Shown: positions 1 through 7,388 of the stretch, in pieces
How positions within the stretch are numbered: the first letter of the stretch is position 1
Layout: each line of letters begins with the position of its first letter
Origin: Pseudolabrys sp.
GTDB lineage: Bacteria > Pseudomonadota > Alphaproteobacteria > Rhizobiales > Xanthobacteraceae
Reading direction: 5' to 3'
Assembly (NCBI GenBank): GCA_017849615.1
Contig: JAFIGS010000022.1
Span: forward strand, 1 to 33,800
DNA: 33,800 nucleotides
Position numbers and translations under genes: made by a program
The notes under the pieces: generated by a model
Told to the model about the DNA's origin: nothing
Database searches by the model: none
The model's input: the letters and a program-made list of their open reading frames with translations, nothing else

Positions 1-33
1 ATAGTCCTTCTAGGAATAATGGTCAAGGACTAT
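1..33. repeat. inverted repeat / possible hairpin at the left edge
   Basis: Bases 1-9 (atagtcctt) are the exact reverse complement of bases 25-33 (aaggactat), giving a 9-base stem with a 15-base loop. It may continue beyond the window. It could be a terminator for a gene to the left or a repeat fragment; no T-run of normal quality follows it. Confidence 0.45.
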
Positions 34-42
34 CTTCTATTT

Positions 43-141
43 GTCATTCCGGGGCGCGCTGAAAGCGCGAACCCGGAATCCAGACCCAAGCGCAGGGACT
101 ATGGATTCCGGGCTCGCCACTGCGTGGCGCCCCGGAATGAC
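43..141. repeat. dispersed palindromic repeat, gtcattccgg family, copy 1
   Basis: The outer arms are a perfect 15-base inverted repeat (gtcattccggggcgc at 43-57 and its complement at 127-141). A second inner pair, acccggaatcca near 70 and tggattccggg near 102, makes a two-stem structure. A second copy with the same outer and inner arms lies at 33400-33497. Such elements are common non-coding intergenic repeats in Bradyrhizobium-like genomes. I see no coding sequence. Confidence 0.8.
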
Positions 142-154
142 AAGGGGAGCCCAT

Positions 155-263
155 AGCCCGGGTGAGCGAAGCGAAACCCGGGAACGATCTCGAGGCTGAC
201 CCCGGATTTCGCGGAGCCTGTCATCGGGCGGCGCTTGGCGCCGACCCGTTGGCTCATCCGGGC
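155..263. repeat. palindromic repeat cluster, cccgggt / catccggg type
   Basis: A short hairpin is formed by cccgggt (157-163) and acccggg (176-182). It is followed by ccccggatttcgcggagcc (about 200-218) and ctcatccggg (about 253-262), which resemble another common dispersed intergenic repeat of these genomes. Together with the copy at 43-141 this explains most of the gene-free stretch 1-311. Bases 264-311 hold nothing I recognise. Confidence 0.5.
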
Positions 264-311
264 CAGAAAATTTCCCGACACCGAATGCGCAGCGGTCCCG
301 CTTTCCGGCCG

Positions 312-1010
312 CTACCCGACCCGGAAGCCGCGGTGTTCGTCGCCGCCCGACAGGTCCGCCAGCACGGTTTCGCCGGACAGCGCCGTCTGCCCGACCGCGA
401 CCAGCGGCTGGGTGCCCTCCGGCAGATAGACGTCGAGGCGCGAGCCGAAGCGGATCATGCCGAAGCGCTCGCCCGCCCCGACCGGCTGGCTTTCCCTGAC
501 GTAACAGACGATCCGCCGGGCGATCAGGCCGGCGATCTGCACCACGGCGATGCGCGTCGTGGCGGTGGTGATGACCAGCGAATTGCGCTCGTTGTCCACG
601 GACGCCTTGTCGAGGTCGGCGTTCAGGAACTTGCCGGGCTGGTACAAAATCTTCTCGACGCGGCCGGCGACCGGCGAGCGGTTCACGTGGCAGTCGAACA
701 CGCTCATGAACACCGAGATGCGCAGCATCGGCTTGGGGCCGAGGCCCAGCTCATGCGGCGGCGGCACCGTCGTCACCATGCTGATGCGGCCATCGGCCGG
801 CGACACGATAAGCCCCTCGCGCACCGGCGTGACGCGCGGCGGATCGCGGAAGAAATAGATGCACCAGACGGTCAGCACCGTGCCGATCCAGCCGAGCGGC
901 GTCCAGATCCAGAACAGGATCAGGCTCGCCAGCGCGAAGGCGCCGATGAAGGGATAGCCCTCCGGCGTGATCGGCACCAACTGCTTGCGGATGGAGTCGT
1001 AGATGGACAT
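312..1010 (-). CDS. psd: phosphatidylserine decarboxylase proenzyme (short type)
   Basis: Psd decarboxylates phosphatidylserine to phosphatidylethanolamine at the inner membrane and uses a pyruvoyl group made by self-cleavage. The 232-residue protein fits the short family. It has a hydrophobic N-terminal anchor at about residues 20-52, the SPADG motif (70-74), His108 in the FDCHVNR motif, and the self-cleavage site at Gly189-Ser190 in [11 protein letters not shown]. Its ATG lies 6 bases past the stop of the DUF559 gene, so the two are probably co-transcribed with the ABC exporter further upstream. In related genomes pssA (phosphatidylserine synthase) commonly follows psd; here repeats follow and the window ends, so pssA may lie beyond the left edge. 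The identification is firm. Confidence 0.96.
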   Translation of the reverse strand: MSIYDSIRKQLVPITPEGYPFIGAFALASLILFWIWTPLGWIGTVLTVWCIYFFRDPPRVTPVREGLIVSPADGRISMVTTVPPPHELGLGPKPMLRISVFMSVFDCHVNRSPVAGRVEKILYQPGKFLNADLDKASVDNERNSLVITTATTRIAVVQIAGLIARRIVCYVRESQPVGAGERFGMIRFGSRLDVYLPEGTQPLVAVGQTALSGETVLADLSGGDEHRGFRVG

Positions 1011-1016
1011 GGCGGC

Positions 1017-1421
1017 TTAACTCTCGGGCTCTTGCTTTCCCCTCTCCCCATCGGGGAGAGGGTGGCGCGCGAAGCGCGCCGGGAGAGGGACTGCGGCGTT
1101 CCCAATCGCCGCGATGATCTCTTCCAGTACGCTGTCGGTCTGCCTCAACACATCATTGTTCCAGAAGCGTATGACGCGATAACCCTGCCCGCGCAAGAAG
1201 GCATCGCGCCGCCGGTCCCCACTACTTTCTGCGTGCTGGCCGCCGTCAACCTCGATAATGAGCTTTCGGTCCAGCGATGCGAAATCGACGATATAGGGGC
1301 CAACCGGCACCTGACGCTTGAACTTGTGGCCGTTCAACCGGTGCCCTCGCAACCGGTACCACAGGCGCTGTTCGGCATCAGTCATCCGCCCGCGGAGGTC
1401 TTTGGCGTATTCGCGAGACAT
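1017..1421 (-). CDS. DUF559 domain protein (Vsr-like / PD-(D/E)XK nuclease fold)
   Basis: A 134-residue protein of the DUF559 family, which is related to very-short-patch-repair and restriction-type endonucleases; its substrate is not known. Visible family features are the N-terminal TDAEQRLWYRLR (14-25), the GHKFKRQVPVGPYIVDF core (31-47) and IIEVDGGQH (55-63), where Asp46, Glu57 and Asp59 are plausible metal ligands. I start at the ATG at 1421 because upstream in-frame sequence is the antisense of the ABC exporter end plus a repeat. Residues 112-129 are encoded by repeat copy A, so the tail is not a conserved domain. A second, inverted copy of the repeat (B) lies just upstream of the start. 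GC is about 59% over 1141-1320. It sits between the exporter and psd in the same direction. The family call is firm; activity is inferred. Confidence 0.85.
   Translation of the reverse strand: MSREYAKDLRGRMTDAEQRLWYRLRGHRLNGHKFKRQVPVGPYIVDFASLDRKLIIEVDGGQHAESSGDRRRDAFLRGQGYRVIRFWNNDVLRQTDSVLEEIIAAIGNAAVPLPARFARHPLPDGERGKQEPES
1036..1090 (+). repeat. palindromic element, cccctctccc family, copy A
   Basis: The copy is bounded by cccctctccc (1039-1048) and gggagaggg (1081-1089). It contains a first hairpin (cctctcccc, at, cggggagagg) and then a second (gcgcgc, gaa, gcgcgc). Copies B (1435-1495) and D (8471-8530) carry the same parts in the opposite order, so those are reverse-oriented copies. 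This copy lies inside the 3' end of the DUF559 gene and encodes about its residues 112-129. Confidence 0.75.
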
Positions 1422-1434
1422 GTCCGCTGACTTG

Positions 1435-1495
1435 CCCCCCTCTCCCGGCTCGACCTGCGGTCGAGCCACCCTCTCCCCCAAGGGGAGAGGGGAAA
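1435..1495 (-). repeat. palindromic element, cccctctccc family, copy B
   Basis: Bounded by cccctctccc (1437-1446) and gggagagggg (1483-1492), a perfect 10-base inverted repeat. Inside are a hairpin (ggctcgac / gtcgagcc) and the ccctctcccc-caa-ggggagagg stem. The order of parts is the reverse of copy A. It fills most of the gap between the DUF559 start (1421) and the exporter stop (1537). Confidence 0.75.
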
Positions 1496-1536
1496 AAGAG
1501 TGCCATATCCGATAATCAAGACAAGCCTTCGCGTCC

Positions 1537-3492
1537 CTATTCCGCCGCATCCGCCGGGCTGGCCGGCGCCAGCGCCGGATCGTCCACCGGCGGCGGATTG
1601 CGGTTCGGCGCCGTCTCATCCTCACCGGCGCGGGCGAGACGCTCGCGCGCCTCCTCGGCCTCGCGCTGCCGGTTCCACATGCTGGCGTACAGCCCGTTAG
1701 CCGCAAGCAGCGCCGCGTGATTGCCGCGCTCGACGATCTGGCCCTTGTCGAGCACGATGATCTCGTCGGCGCCGACGATGGTCGAGAGCCGGTGGGCGAT
1801 CACCAACGTGGTGCGGCCCCTGGACACGCGCTCCAGCGCGTCCTGGATTTCCTTCTCGGTGTGGCTGTCGAGCGCCGAGGTCGCCTCGTCCAGCACCAGG
1901 ATCGGCGGCGCCTTGAGGATGGTGCGGGCGATGGCGACGCGCTGTTTCTCGCCGCCGGACAGTTTCAGGCCGCGCTCGCCGACCTCGGTCTCGTAACCCT
2001 GGGGCGACAGGCGGATGAAGCCGTCGATCTGCGCCAGCTTGGCGGCCTCCTCCACCTCCGCGTCGGTCGCTTCCCAGCGGCCATAACGGATGTTGTAGCG
2101 GATGGTGTCGTTGAACAGCACGGTATCCTGCGGCACCATGCCGATCGCCTGGCGCAGCGACTTCTGCGCGACCTGCGCGATGTTCTGATCGTCGATGGTG
2201 ATGCGTCCGCCCGACAGATCGTAGAAGCGGAACAGCAGCCGCGAAATGGTGGACTTGCCGGCGCCGGAGGGGCCGACCACCGCCACGGTCTTGCCGGCCG
2301 GCACGTCGAAGCTGATGCCCTTGAGGATCGGACGCGCCGGATCGTAGGCGAAGGCGACGTTGTCGAAGCGGATATTGCCGGCGGCCACGGTGAGCGCCTT
2401 GGCGCCGGGCGCATCCTTGATCTCCGGCGGACGGCCGAGGATCGAGAACATGATCTCGATATCGGTGATGGCCTGCTTGATCTCGCGATAGACCATGCCC
2501 ATGAAATTCAGCGGCTGGTAGAGCTGGATCATCATCGCGTTGATGAGCACGAAATCGCCGACGGTCTTCGAGCCGGCGCGGATTTCGGTGGCCACCATCA
2601 CCATCGCGGCGGCAAGGCCGGCGGTGAAGATGACCGCCTGCCCGGCGTTGAGCACGGCGAGCGAGGTATAGGCCTTGGTCGAGGCGTCCTCGTAGCGCGC
2701 CATGGCGCGGTCGTAACGCTCGGACTCGCGCTCCTCGGCGGAGAAGTATTTCACCGTCTCGTAGTTCAGCAGCGAGTCGATGGCCTTCACATTGGCGTCG
2801 GTGTCGCTGTCGTTCATCTTGCGGCGAATGCCGATGCGCCACTCGGTCGCGTAATAGGTCCAGACCAGATAGAGCGTGACGGTGGCGACGATGACGGCGA
2901 CGTAGCGCCAGTCGAACTGCCACATCAGCACGATGCAGATCAGCGCCAGCTCGATGATGGTCGGGGCCAGTTGCAGGATGACCATGCGGACGATGGTCTC
3001 GATGCCGTTGCGGCCGCGCTCGAGGACGCGCGTCAGGCCGCCGGTCTTGCGCTCGAGATGGAAGCGCAGCGACAATTCGTGCATGTGGACGAAGGTACGG
3101 TAGGCGAGCCGGCGCACCGCATGCATCGCCACCTTGGCGAAGACGCCGTCGCGCATCTGCGTTGTCACCGCCATGACGACGCGCATGCCACCGTAAGCGA
3201 GCGTCATCGCGACCGGCGCGGCGAACGCCCAGAGCAGCCAGTCATTGGCGCCAACGGGCGCGCTGCCGGCGCCGGCCAGCGCATCGGTCGCCCATTTGAA
3301 GGTGAAGGGCGTGACGATGGTCGCGAACTTGGCGAGCAGCAGCAGCAGCGACGCCCAGACGACGCGCATCTTCAGGTCGCGCCGGTCCGACGGCCAGATA
3401 TAGGGCCACAGATGGACAATGGTGCCCATCAGCGCACCGCGATCGGCGGAGACGCGAGGCTCGGGCTTGGCGGCGTGATGCGGGGGTGTCAT
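1537..3492 (-). CDS. Atm1-type ABC exporter (fused permease and ATPase)
   Basis: A 651-residue half-transporter with an N-terminal transmembrane domain (about 40-350) and a C-terminal ATPase domain (about 372-610). The ATPase shows Walker A GPSGAGKST (407-415), Q-loop VPQD, signature LSGGEKQ (511-517), Walker B ILVLDEATSALD (531-542) and the H-loop IAHRLST. The stretch NYETVKYFSAEERESERYD (243-261) is typical of Atm1 / ABCB7 exporters. In mitochondria and in the Novosphingobium homologue these export glutathione-linked sulfur or metal species and support iron-sulfur maturation or heavy-metal tolerance. The protein would act as a homodimer in the inner membrane. It is divergent from the LOG gene (119 bases apart) and upstream of DUF559 and psd on the same strand. 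The last 40 or so residues are low-complexity, rich in Pro and Ala. Confidence 0.92.
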   Translation of the reverse strand: MTPPHHAAKPEPRVSADRGALMGTIVHLWPYIWPSDRRDLKMRVVWASLLLLLAKFATIVTPFTFKWATDALAGAGSAPVGANDWLLWAFAAPVAMTLAYGGMRVVMAVTTQMRDGVFAKVAMHAVRRLAYRTFVHMHELSLRFHLERKTGGLTRVLERGRNGIETIVRMVILQLAPTIIELALICIVLMWQFDWRYVAVIVATVTLYLVWTYYATEWRIGIRRKMNDSDTDANVKAIDSLLNYETVKYFSAEERESERYDRAMARYEDASTKAYTSLAVLNAGQAVIFTAGLAAAMVMVATEIRAGSKTVGDFVLINAMMIQLYQPLNFMGMVYREIKQAITDIEIMFSILGRPPEIKDAPGAKALTVAAGNIRFDNVAFAYDPARPILKGISFDVPAGKTVAVVGPSGAGKSTISRLLFRFYDLSGGRITIDDQNIAQVAQKSLRQAIGMVPQDTVLFNDTIRYNIRYGRWEATDAEVEEAAKLAQIDGFIRLSPQGYETEVGERGLKLSGGEKQRVAIARTILKAPPILVLDEATSALDSHTEKEIQDALERVSRGRTTLVIAHRLSTIVGADEIIVLDKGQIVERGNHAALLAANGLYASMWNRQREAEEARERLARAGEDETAPNRNPPPVDDPALAPASPADAAE

Positions 3493-3611
3493 TCAGAATG
3501 GTCCGGGCGGCAAGGCGACTTTCATATAGGTCCAAACGGCCGGCTAATCACCCTTGCCCGCTGTATTTCCTACGCTTTTTTCGCGGCCATCTTGACGCCC
3601 CGGGAGCGGAG

Positions 3612-4250
3612 ATGCACATCCATGGCATGAATTCACCCGACAAATCCGCTTCGCTCGCCCGAATCTGCGTCTATTGCGGCTCCGGCCCCGGCACCGACCC
3701 GGCTTTCATCGCCGCCGCGACCGCGCTCGGCGCCGCCATGGCCAAGGAAGGCATCGGCCTCGTTTATGGCGGCGGCGACATGGGCATGATGGGCGCCGTG
3801 GCCGACGCGGTGCGCGGCAATGGCGGCACCGTCACCGGCATCATCCCGGAATTCCTGCTCAACAAGGAGCGCGCCGGCTTCAACGGCGAAGGTCTTGTCG
3901 TCACCCGCGACATGCACGAGCGCAAGCGCAAGATGTTCGAGATGGCTGACGCCTTCGTCGCCATGCCGGGCGGCGTCGGCACGCTGGAGGAAATCGTCGA
4001 GCAGATGACCTGGGCGCAGCTCGGGCGGCACAAGAAGCCGATCCTGCTCGCCAACGTCAAAGGTTTCTGGGAGCCGCTGCGCGCCCTGCTCGGGCACATG
4101 GAATCGCTGGCCTTCATCCGCAAAGGCATGGAGGTCAATCTGCTGGTCGCCGACAAGGTGGACGACATCATTCCGAAGCTGCGCCAGGCGATGCGGGGCG
4201 TTCCGGAACGGGCCAAGGACATGCCGCCAGCGGTGGCGGAGAAGCTGTAG
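3612..4250 (+). CDS. LOG family protein (cytokinin-activating phosphoribohydrolase type)
   Basis: A 212-residue member of the LOG (Lonely Guy) / TIGR00730 family, soluble and cytoplasmic. It has the nucleotide-binding GGGDMGMMG motif and the family-defining PGGVGTLEE motif, with the basic segment HERKRKM between them. Characterised LOG proteins release a free base from nucleoside 5'-monophosphates, including cytokinin precursors; many bacterial members probably act on AMP-like purine nucleotides, so the true substrate here is open. I chose ATG 3612, with GGAG 5 bases before it; ATG 3627 is an in-frame alternative. It is divergent from the Atm1-type exporter and convergent with the VOC gene. 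Its stop is 2 bases before a large palindrome that may end transcription. Confidence 0.9.
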   Translation: MHIHGMNSPDKSASLARICVYCGSGPGTDPAFIAAATALGAAMAKEGIGLVYGGGDMGMMGAVADAVRGNGGTVTGIIPEFLLNKERAGFNGEGLVVTRDMHERKRKMFEMADAFVAMPGGVGTLEEIVEQMTWAQLGRHKKPILLANVKGFWEPLRALLGHMESLAFIRKGMEVNLLVADKVDDIIPKLRQAMRGVPERAKDMPPAVAEKL

Positions 4251-4252
4251 CG

Positions 4253-4389
4253 CTTGTCCCGGGCGCAGCGCAGCGCGTCTTCGCGGTGCGCTGCAGACCC
4301 GGGATCTTCACAAACTCGGCGCCCGGTACGGTCCCGGCTCTGGCGCAGCACTTCGCAAGCGCTTCGTGCTGCGCCGCGTCCGGGACAAG
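4253..4389. repeat. large palindromic repeat filling a convergent gap
   Basis: The outer arms cttgtcccgg (4253-4262) and ccgggacaag (4380-4389) are perfect complements. An inner stem is formed by ggcgcagcac (4342-4351) and gtgctgcgcc (4366-4375), and a further cgcagcgc / gcgctgc pair lies at about 4264-4293. It occupies the entire space between the LOG stop and the VOC stop, so it probably also acts as a bidirectional transcription barrier; there is no T-run to make it a classical terminator. Confidence 0.7.
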
Positions 4390-4767
4390 TCAGCGCAAAA
4401 AACTCACCGCCTCGATGCGGTTGCCGTCGAGGTCGCGGATGAAGGCGGCGTAATAGCCGCCCTCGCCGTCATGCGGCCGCAGGCCCGGCGCGCCGTCGCT
4501 GGTGCCGCCGGCTTCGAGCGCCGCGGCATGGAAGGCATCGACCAAGTCGGCCGAACGCGCGCGGAAGCAGACATGAGCGCCGCTGCCGGCTGCAACCGGC
4601 GCCATGCCGGCGCGCCGGTTGATCCAGAACTCGGAATACTTTTTGCCGAAGCCGACGGCGGCCTCGCGCACGTCGATGGCCGTCATGCCGATGGCGCCGA
4701 GCACGGCTTCATAAAAGCGCGTCGCGGTTTCGAGGTCGCGGACGGCGATGGAGACGTGGTCGATCAT
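4390..4767 (-). CDS. VOC family protein (glyoxalase / bleomycin-resistance / dioxygenase fold)
   Basis: A 125-residue single-domain VOC protein. It opens with the typical IDHVSIAVRDLETATRFYEAVLGA pattern, carries HVCF in the middle, and ends with the YYAAFIRDLDGNRIEAV pattern, where the final Glu is the usual metal ligand. VOC proteins bind a divalent metal and act as isomerases, lyases, dioxygenases or antibiotic-binding proteins; the sequence does not say which, and a short single-domain member like this is often annotated only by fold. ATG 4767 is preferred over the GTG one codon upstream. It is the last gene of the long minus-strand run starting at cysS, 45 bases after the SDR stop. Confidence 0.85.
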   Translation of the reverse strand: MIDHVSIAVRDLETATRFYEAVLGAIGMTAIDVREAAVGFGKKYSEFWINRRAGMAPVAAGSGAHVCFRARSADLVDAFHAAALEAGGTSDGAPGLRPHDGEGGYYAAFIRDLDGNRIEAVSFLR

Positions 4768-4812
4768 CACTCCATTCTATCCCGCCCGGCACGCGCCACA
4801 ATACGGCGCGCG

Positions 4813-5589
4813 TCAGGTGCGGTTGATCGATACGCCGCCATCGGCCAGCATGGCACTGCCGGTGACGAAACTTGCCGCGTCGGAGGCGAGGAACAGCGCC
4901 GCCTGCGCCTGCTCCTGCGGCGTCGCGATGCGCTTGAGCGCGAAGAGATTGCGGACGAAAGCCTTGCTTTGCTCATCCGGCGCGAACACGTCCGCCATCT
5001 CGGTTTGCGTGCCGCCGGGCAACAAGGCGTTGACCCGCAATCCCTGCGGACCGAACTCGACCGCCAGCGATTTCATCAGCCCAATCAGTCCTGCCTTGCT
5101 CGCGGCATAGGCGGCGACGCCCGGCATCGCCACCGTGTAACCGACGAATGAACCGACGAAGATCAGCGAGCCCGCGCCCCGGCGGAGCAGCGCCGGCACC
5201 TGATATTTGGCGGCGAGAAAACCGCCTGTCAGATTGGTGGCAATCGTCGAATTCCAATCGCTGGTGGCAATGCCGGGCGTCGGGCCCATCGGCCCCATCG
5301 CCGCGGCATTGTTGACGGCGATATCGAGGCCGCCAAACCGCCTTTCCGCGGCCTCGACGAGCGCGCGGGCATGGCTTTCCTCGCTCACATCGCCGGCGAG
5401 GCCGACAACATCGGCGCCGTCCGCCGCCATGGCATCCGTCACGCTTCGCAGGCGCTCCTCGCCCCGCGCCGTGATCACAAGCTTTGCGCCTTCGGCCGAG
5501 AAAAGCTCGGCAATCGCTCGCCCAATGCCAGCACTGGCACCGGTCACGATCGCAACTTTTCCAGTCAGAACACCACGCGTCTTCGCCAT
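4813..5589 (-). CDS. SDR family oxidoreductase
   Basis: A 258-residue classical short-chain dehydrogenase/reductase. Visible are the cofactor motif TGASAGIG (16-23), Asp68 in the GDVSEE segment, NNAA (93-96), catalytic Ser147, and Tyr161 with Lys165 in YAASK. The PG motif after the catalytic region (LLPGGTQTEM) is also present. The residue after strand 2 is part of TARGEER, with an Arg that suggests NADP(H), but this is inference. The substrate cannot be read from sequence. ATG 5589 is preceded by GGAG about 8 bases away and gives the standard family length. It follows cimA by 77 bases on the same strand and may be co-transcribed with it. Confidence 0.9.
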   Translation of the reverse strand: MAKTRGVLTGKVAIVTGASAGIGRAIAELFSAEGAKLVITARGEERLRSVTDAMAADGADVVGLAGDVSEESHARALVEAAERRFGGLDIAVNNAAAMGPMGPTPGIATSDWNSTIATNLTGGFLAAKYQVPALLRRGAGSLIFVGSFVGYTVAMPGVAAYAASKAGLIGLMKSLAVEFGPQGLRVNALLPGGTQTEMADVFAPDEQSKAFVRNLFALKRIATPQEQAQAALFLASDAASFVTGSAMLADGGVSINRT

Positions 5590-5666
5590 GCCCGATCTCC
5601 CGTTGTTGAGATCGGCATTTCGCGTGCCGGGCGCTCGTCCGCCACCCGGTTTCTGGGCGCGGCGCG

Positions 5667-7268
5667 CTAAGCCGGCGCGCCGGATTTCACCAGCTTGTAG
5701 ACGATCGAGTCCATCAGCGCCTGGAACGAGGCGTCGATGATGTTCGGGGACACACCGATGGTCGTCCAATGCTCGCCGGTCTCGTCCTCGCTCTCGATCA
5801 GCACGCGCGTCACGGCCTCGGTGCCGCCATTGAGGATACGCACGCGGAAATCGGTGAGCTTGAGGCCCTTGATGTAGTCCTGATACTTGCCGAGATCCTT
5901 GCGCAGCGCATTGTCGAGCGCGTTGACCGGGCCATTGCCCTTGGCCACCGACAGCAGCGGCTCGGCGCCGGGCTCGATCTCGACCTCGACCACGGCGCTG
6001 GTCACGGTGACAAGATCGCCGACGGCGTTGAAGCGCTGTTCGACATTGACGTCGAACTGCAGCACCTTGAAATAATTCGGCACGGTGCCGAGCGTGCGCC
6101 GCGCCAGAAGCTCGAACGAGGCGTCGGCCGCGTCATAGGCATAGCCGATGGCCTCGCGCTCCTTGACGATCTCGAGCAGCCGGCCGATGCGCCGGTCGTC
6201 CTTGTCGACCTTGATGCCGATGCGCTCGATCTCGGCGAGCACGTTGGACTTGCCGGCCTGATCCGACACCAGCACCTTGCGCCGGTTGCCGACGAGATCC
6301 GGATTGACGTGCTCGTAGGTCTCCGGGTCCTTCATGATCGCGGAAGCGTGGATGCCCGCTTTCGTGGCGAAGGCATTCTCGCCGACATAGGGCGCGTAGC
6401 GGAACGACGGCCGGTTCAGCCGCTCGTCGAGCGCGCGCGACACCTTGCCGAGCGACTTGAGCGCCTCGTCGGTGATGCCGATGTCGAACTTGTCGGCATA
6501 GTCCTTCTTCAGCTTCAAGGTCGGGATGATGGAGACGAGGTTGGCGTTGCCGCAGCGCTCGCCGAGACCGTTGAGCGTGCCCTGGATTTGCCGGGCTCCG
6601 GCGCGCACCGCCGCCAGCGAATTGGCGACCGCCTGCTCGGTGTCGTTATGGGCATGGATGCCGACATGATCGCCGGGGATGACCTTGACCACCGCGCCGA
6701 CGATGCGCTCGACCTCGTGCGGCAGCGTGCCGCCATTGGTGTCGCACAGCACCACCCAGCGCGCGCCTTCGTCGTAGGCCGCCCTGGCGCATTCCAGCGC
6801 GAATTTCGGATTGGCCTTGTAGCCGTCGAAGAAATGCTCGCAGTCGAGCAGCACTTCCCGGCCCGCGGCCTTGGCGGCTTTCACGCTGTCGCGGATCGAG
6901 GCGAGGTTTTCCGCCAGCGTCGTCTCCAGCGCGACCTTGACGTGGTAGTCCCACGACTTGGCGACGAAGCAGATGGCGTCGGCCTTGGCCTCGATCAGCG
7001 CGGCGATGCCGGGATCGTTCGAGGCCGAGCGCCCCGGCCGGCGCGTCATGCCAAAGGCCGTGAACTTGCCCTTGTGCGGCCGTCTCCGCGCGAACAGTTC
7101 GGTATCCGTGGCGTTGGCGCCGGGATAGCCGCCCTCGACGTAATCAATGCCGAGTTCGTCGAGCATGGCGGCAATGGCGATCTTGTCCGCGAGCGTGAAA
7201 TCGACGCCGTTGGTCTGCGCGCCGTCGCGCAGGGTCGTATCGAACAGATAGAGGCGCTCGCGGGACAT
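5667..7268 (-). CDS. cimA: citramalate synthase
   Basis: A 533-residue member of the LeuA-like family that condenses pyruvate and acetyl-CoA to (R)-citramalate, the first step of a threonine-independent isoleucine route. The N-terminal TIM barrel carries LFDTTLRDGAQ (8-18), the metal site HAHND (205-209) and GLGERCGNANL (234-244). The C-terminal part, from about residue 380, matches the regulatory LeuA dimer domain where isoleucine feedback acts in known members. The length and the DGAQTNGVDF segment fit the TIGR00977 type better than leuA or homocitrate synthase. The start is 6 bases after the stop of a 37-residue membrane protein gene; no strong ribosome site is visible, so coupling is likely. 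The exact substrate pair is inferred from family. Confidence 0.92.
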   Translation of the reverse strand: MSRERLYLFDTTLRDGAQTNGVDFTLADKIAIAAMLDELGIDYVEGGYPGANATDTELFARRRPHKGKFTAFGMTRRPGRSASNDPGIAALIEAKADAICFVAKSWDYHVKVALETTLAENLASIRDSVKAAKAAGREVLLDCEHFFDGYKANPKFALECARAAYDEGARWVVLCDTNGGTLPHEVERIVGAVVKVIPGDHVGIHAHNDTEQAVANSLAAVRAGARQIQGTLNGLGERCGNANLVSIIPTLKLKKDYADKFDIGITDEALKSLGKVSRALDERLNRPSFRYAPYVGENAFATKAGIHASAIMKDPETYEHVNPDLVGNRRKVLVSDQAGKSNVLAEIERIGIKVDKDDRRIGRLLEIVKEREAIGYAYDAADASFELLARRTLGTVPNYFKVLQFDVNVEQRFNAVGDLVTVTSAVVEVEIEPGAEPLLSVAKGNGPVNALDNALRKDLGKYQDYIKGLKLTDFRVRILNGGTEAVTRVLIESEDETGEHWTTIGVSPNIIDASFQALMDSIVYKLVKSGAPA

Positions 7269-7274
7269 GATGCG

Positions 7275-7388
7275 TTACCAGAGACCGAACAATTTTGTAG
7301 CCAGCGCGGCCGCGCCGGCGAGCACGACCACCTTGAGGGCGATGTAATACAGCCAGTGGCGCGGGAACGGCGTGTCGGGCTTCTTCAT
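7275..7388 (-). CDS. small single-pass membrane protein (37 aa), unknown function
   Basis: A 37-residue reading frame that starts MKKPDTPFPRHWLYY and ends KLFGLW. Residues about 13-34 form one hydrophobic segment (YYIALKVVVLAGAAALA), with a positively charged and Pro-containing N-terminus. Its ATG overlaps the GNAT stop codon as ATGA (4-base overlap), and its stop lies 6 bases before cimA. This tight packing on both sides is the main reason to call it a gene. I do not recognise the family and propose no function. Position between an acetyltransferase and cimA suggests co-expression only. Confidence 0.65.
   Translation of the reverse strand: MKKPDTPFPRHWLYYIALKVVVLAGAAALATKLFGLW

Larger units (their letters stand above)
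1036..1495. mobile_element. candidate unit: DUF559 gene between inverted palindromic repeats
   Basis: Bases 1036-1049 (tttcccctctcccc) and 1482-1495 (ggggagaggggaaa) are perfect 14-base inverted repeats. They are the outer ends of repeat copies A and B, which face each other around the DUF559 gene. The DUF559 stop (1017) lies just outside the left end. No transposase is encoded and I could not confirm a target-site duplication. It may be a mobilised cassette or two independent repeat insertions; the call is tentative. Confidence 0.3.

Noticed and set aside
162-1430. 422-codon open frame on the plus strand
   Set aside because: It is antisense to psd and the DUF559 gene, Arg/His/Asp-rich, and shows no family pattern; long antisense frames are expected in GC-rich DNA.
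1717-3630. 637-codon open frame on the plus strand opposite the ABC exporter
   Set aside because: Antisense shadow of a clearly conserved gene; the composition (Asp, His, Arg, Gly, Leu) is typical of such shadows.
4253-4389. Insertion sequence remnant between LOG and VOC genes
   Set aside because: There are inverted arms but no transposase fragment or target duplication; a non-coding palindromic repeat explains it better.
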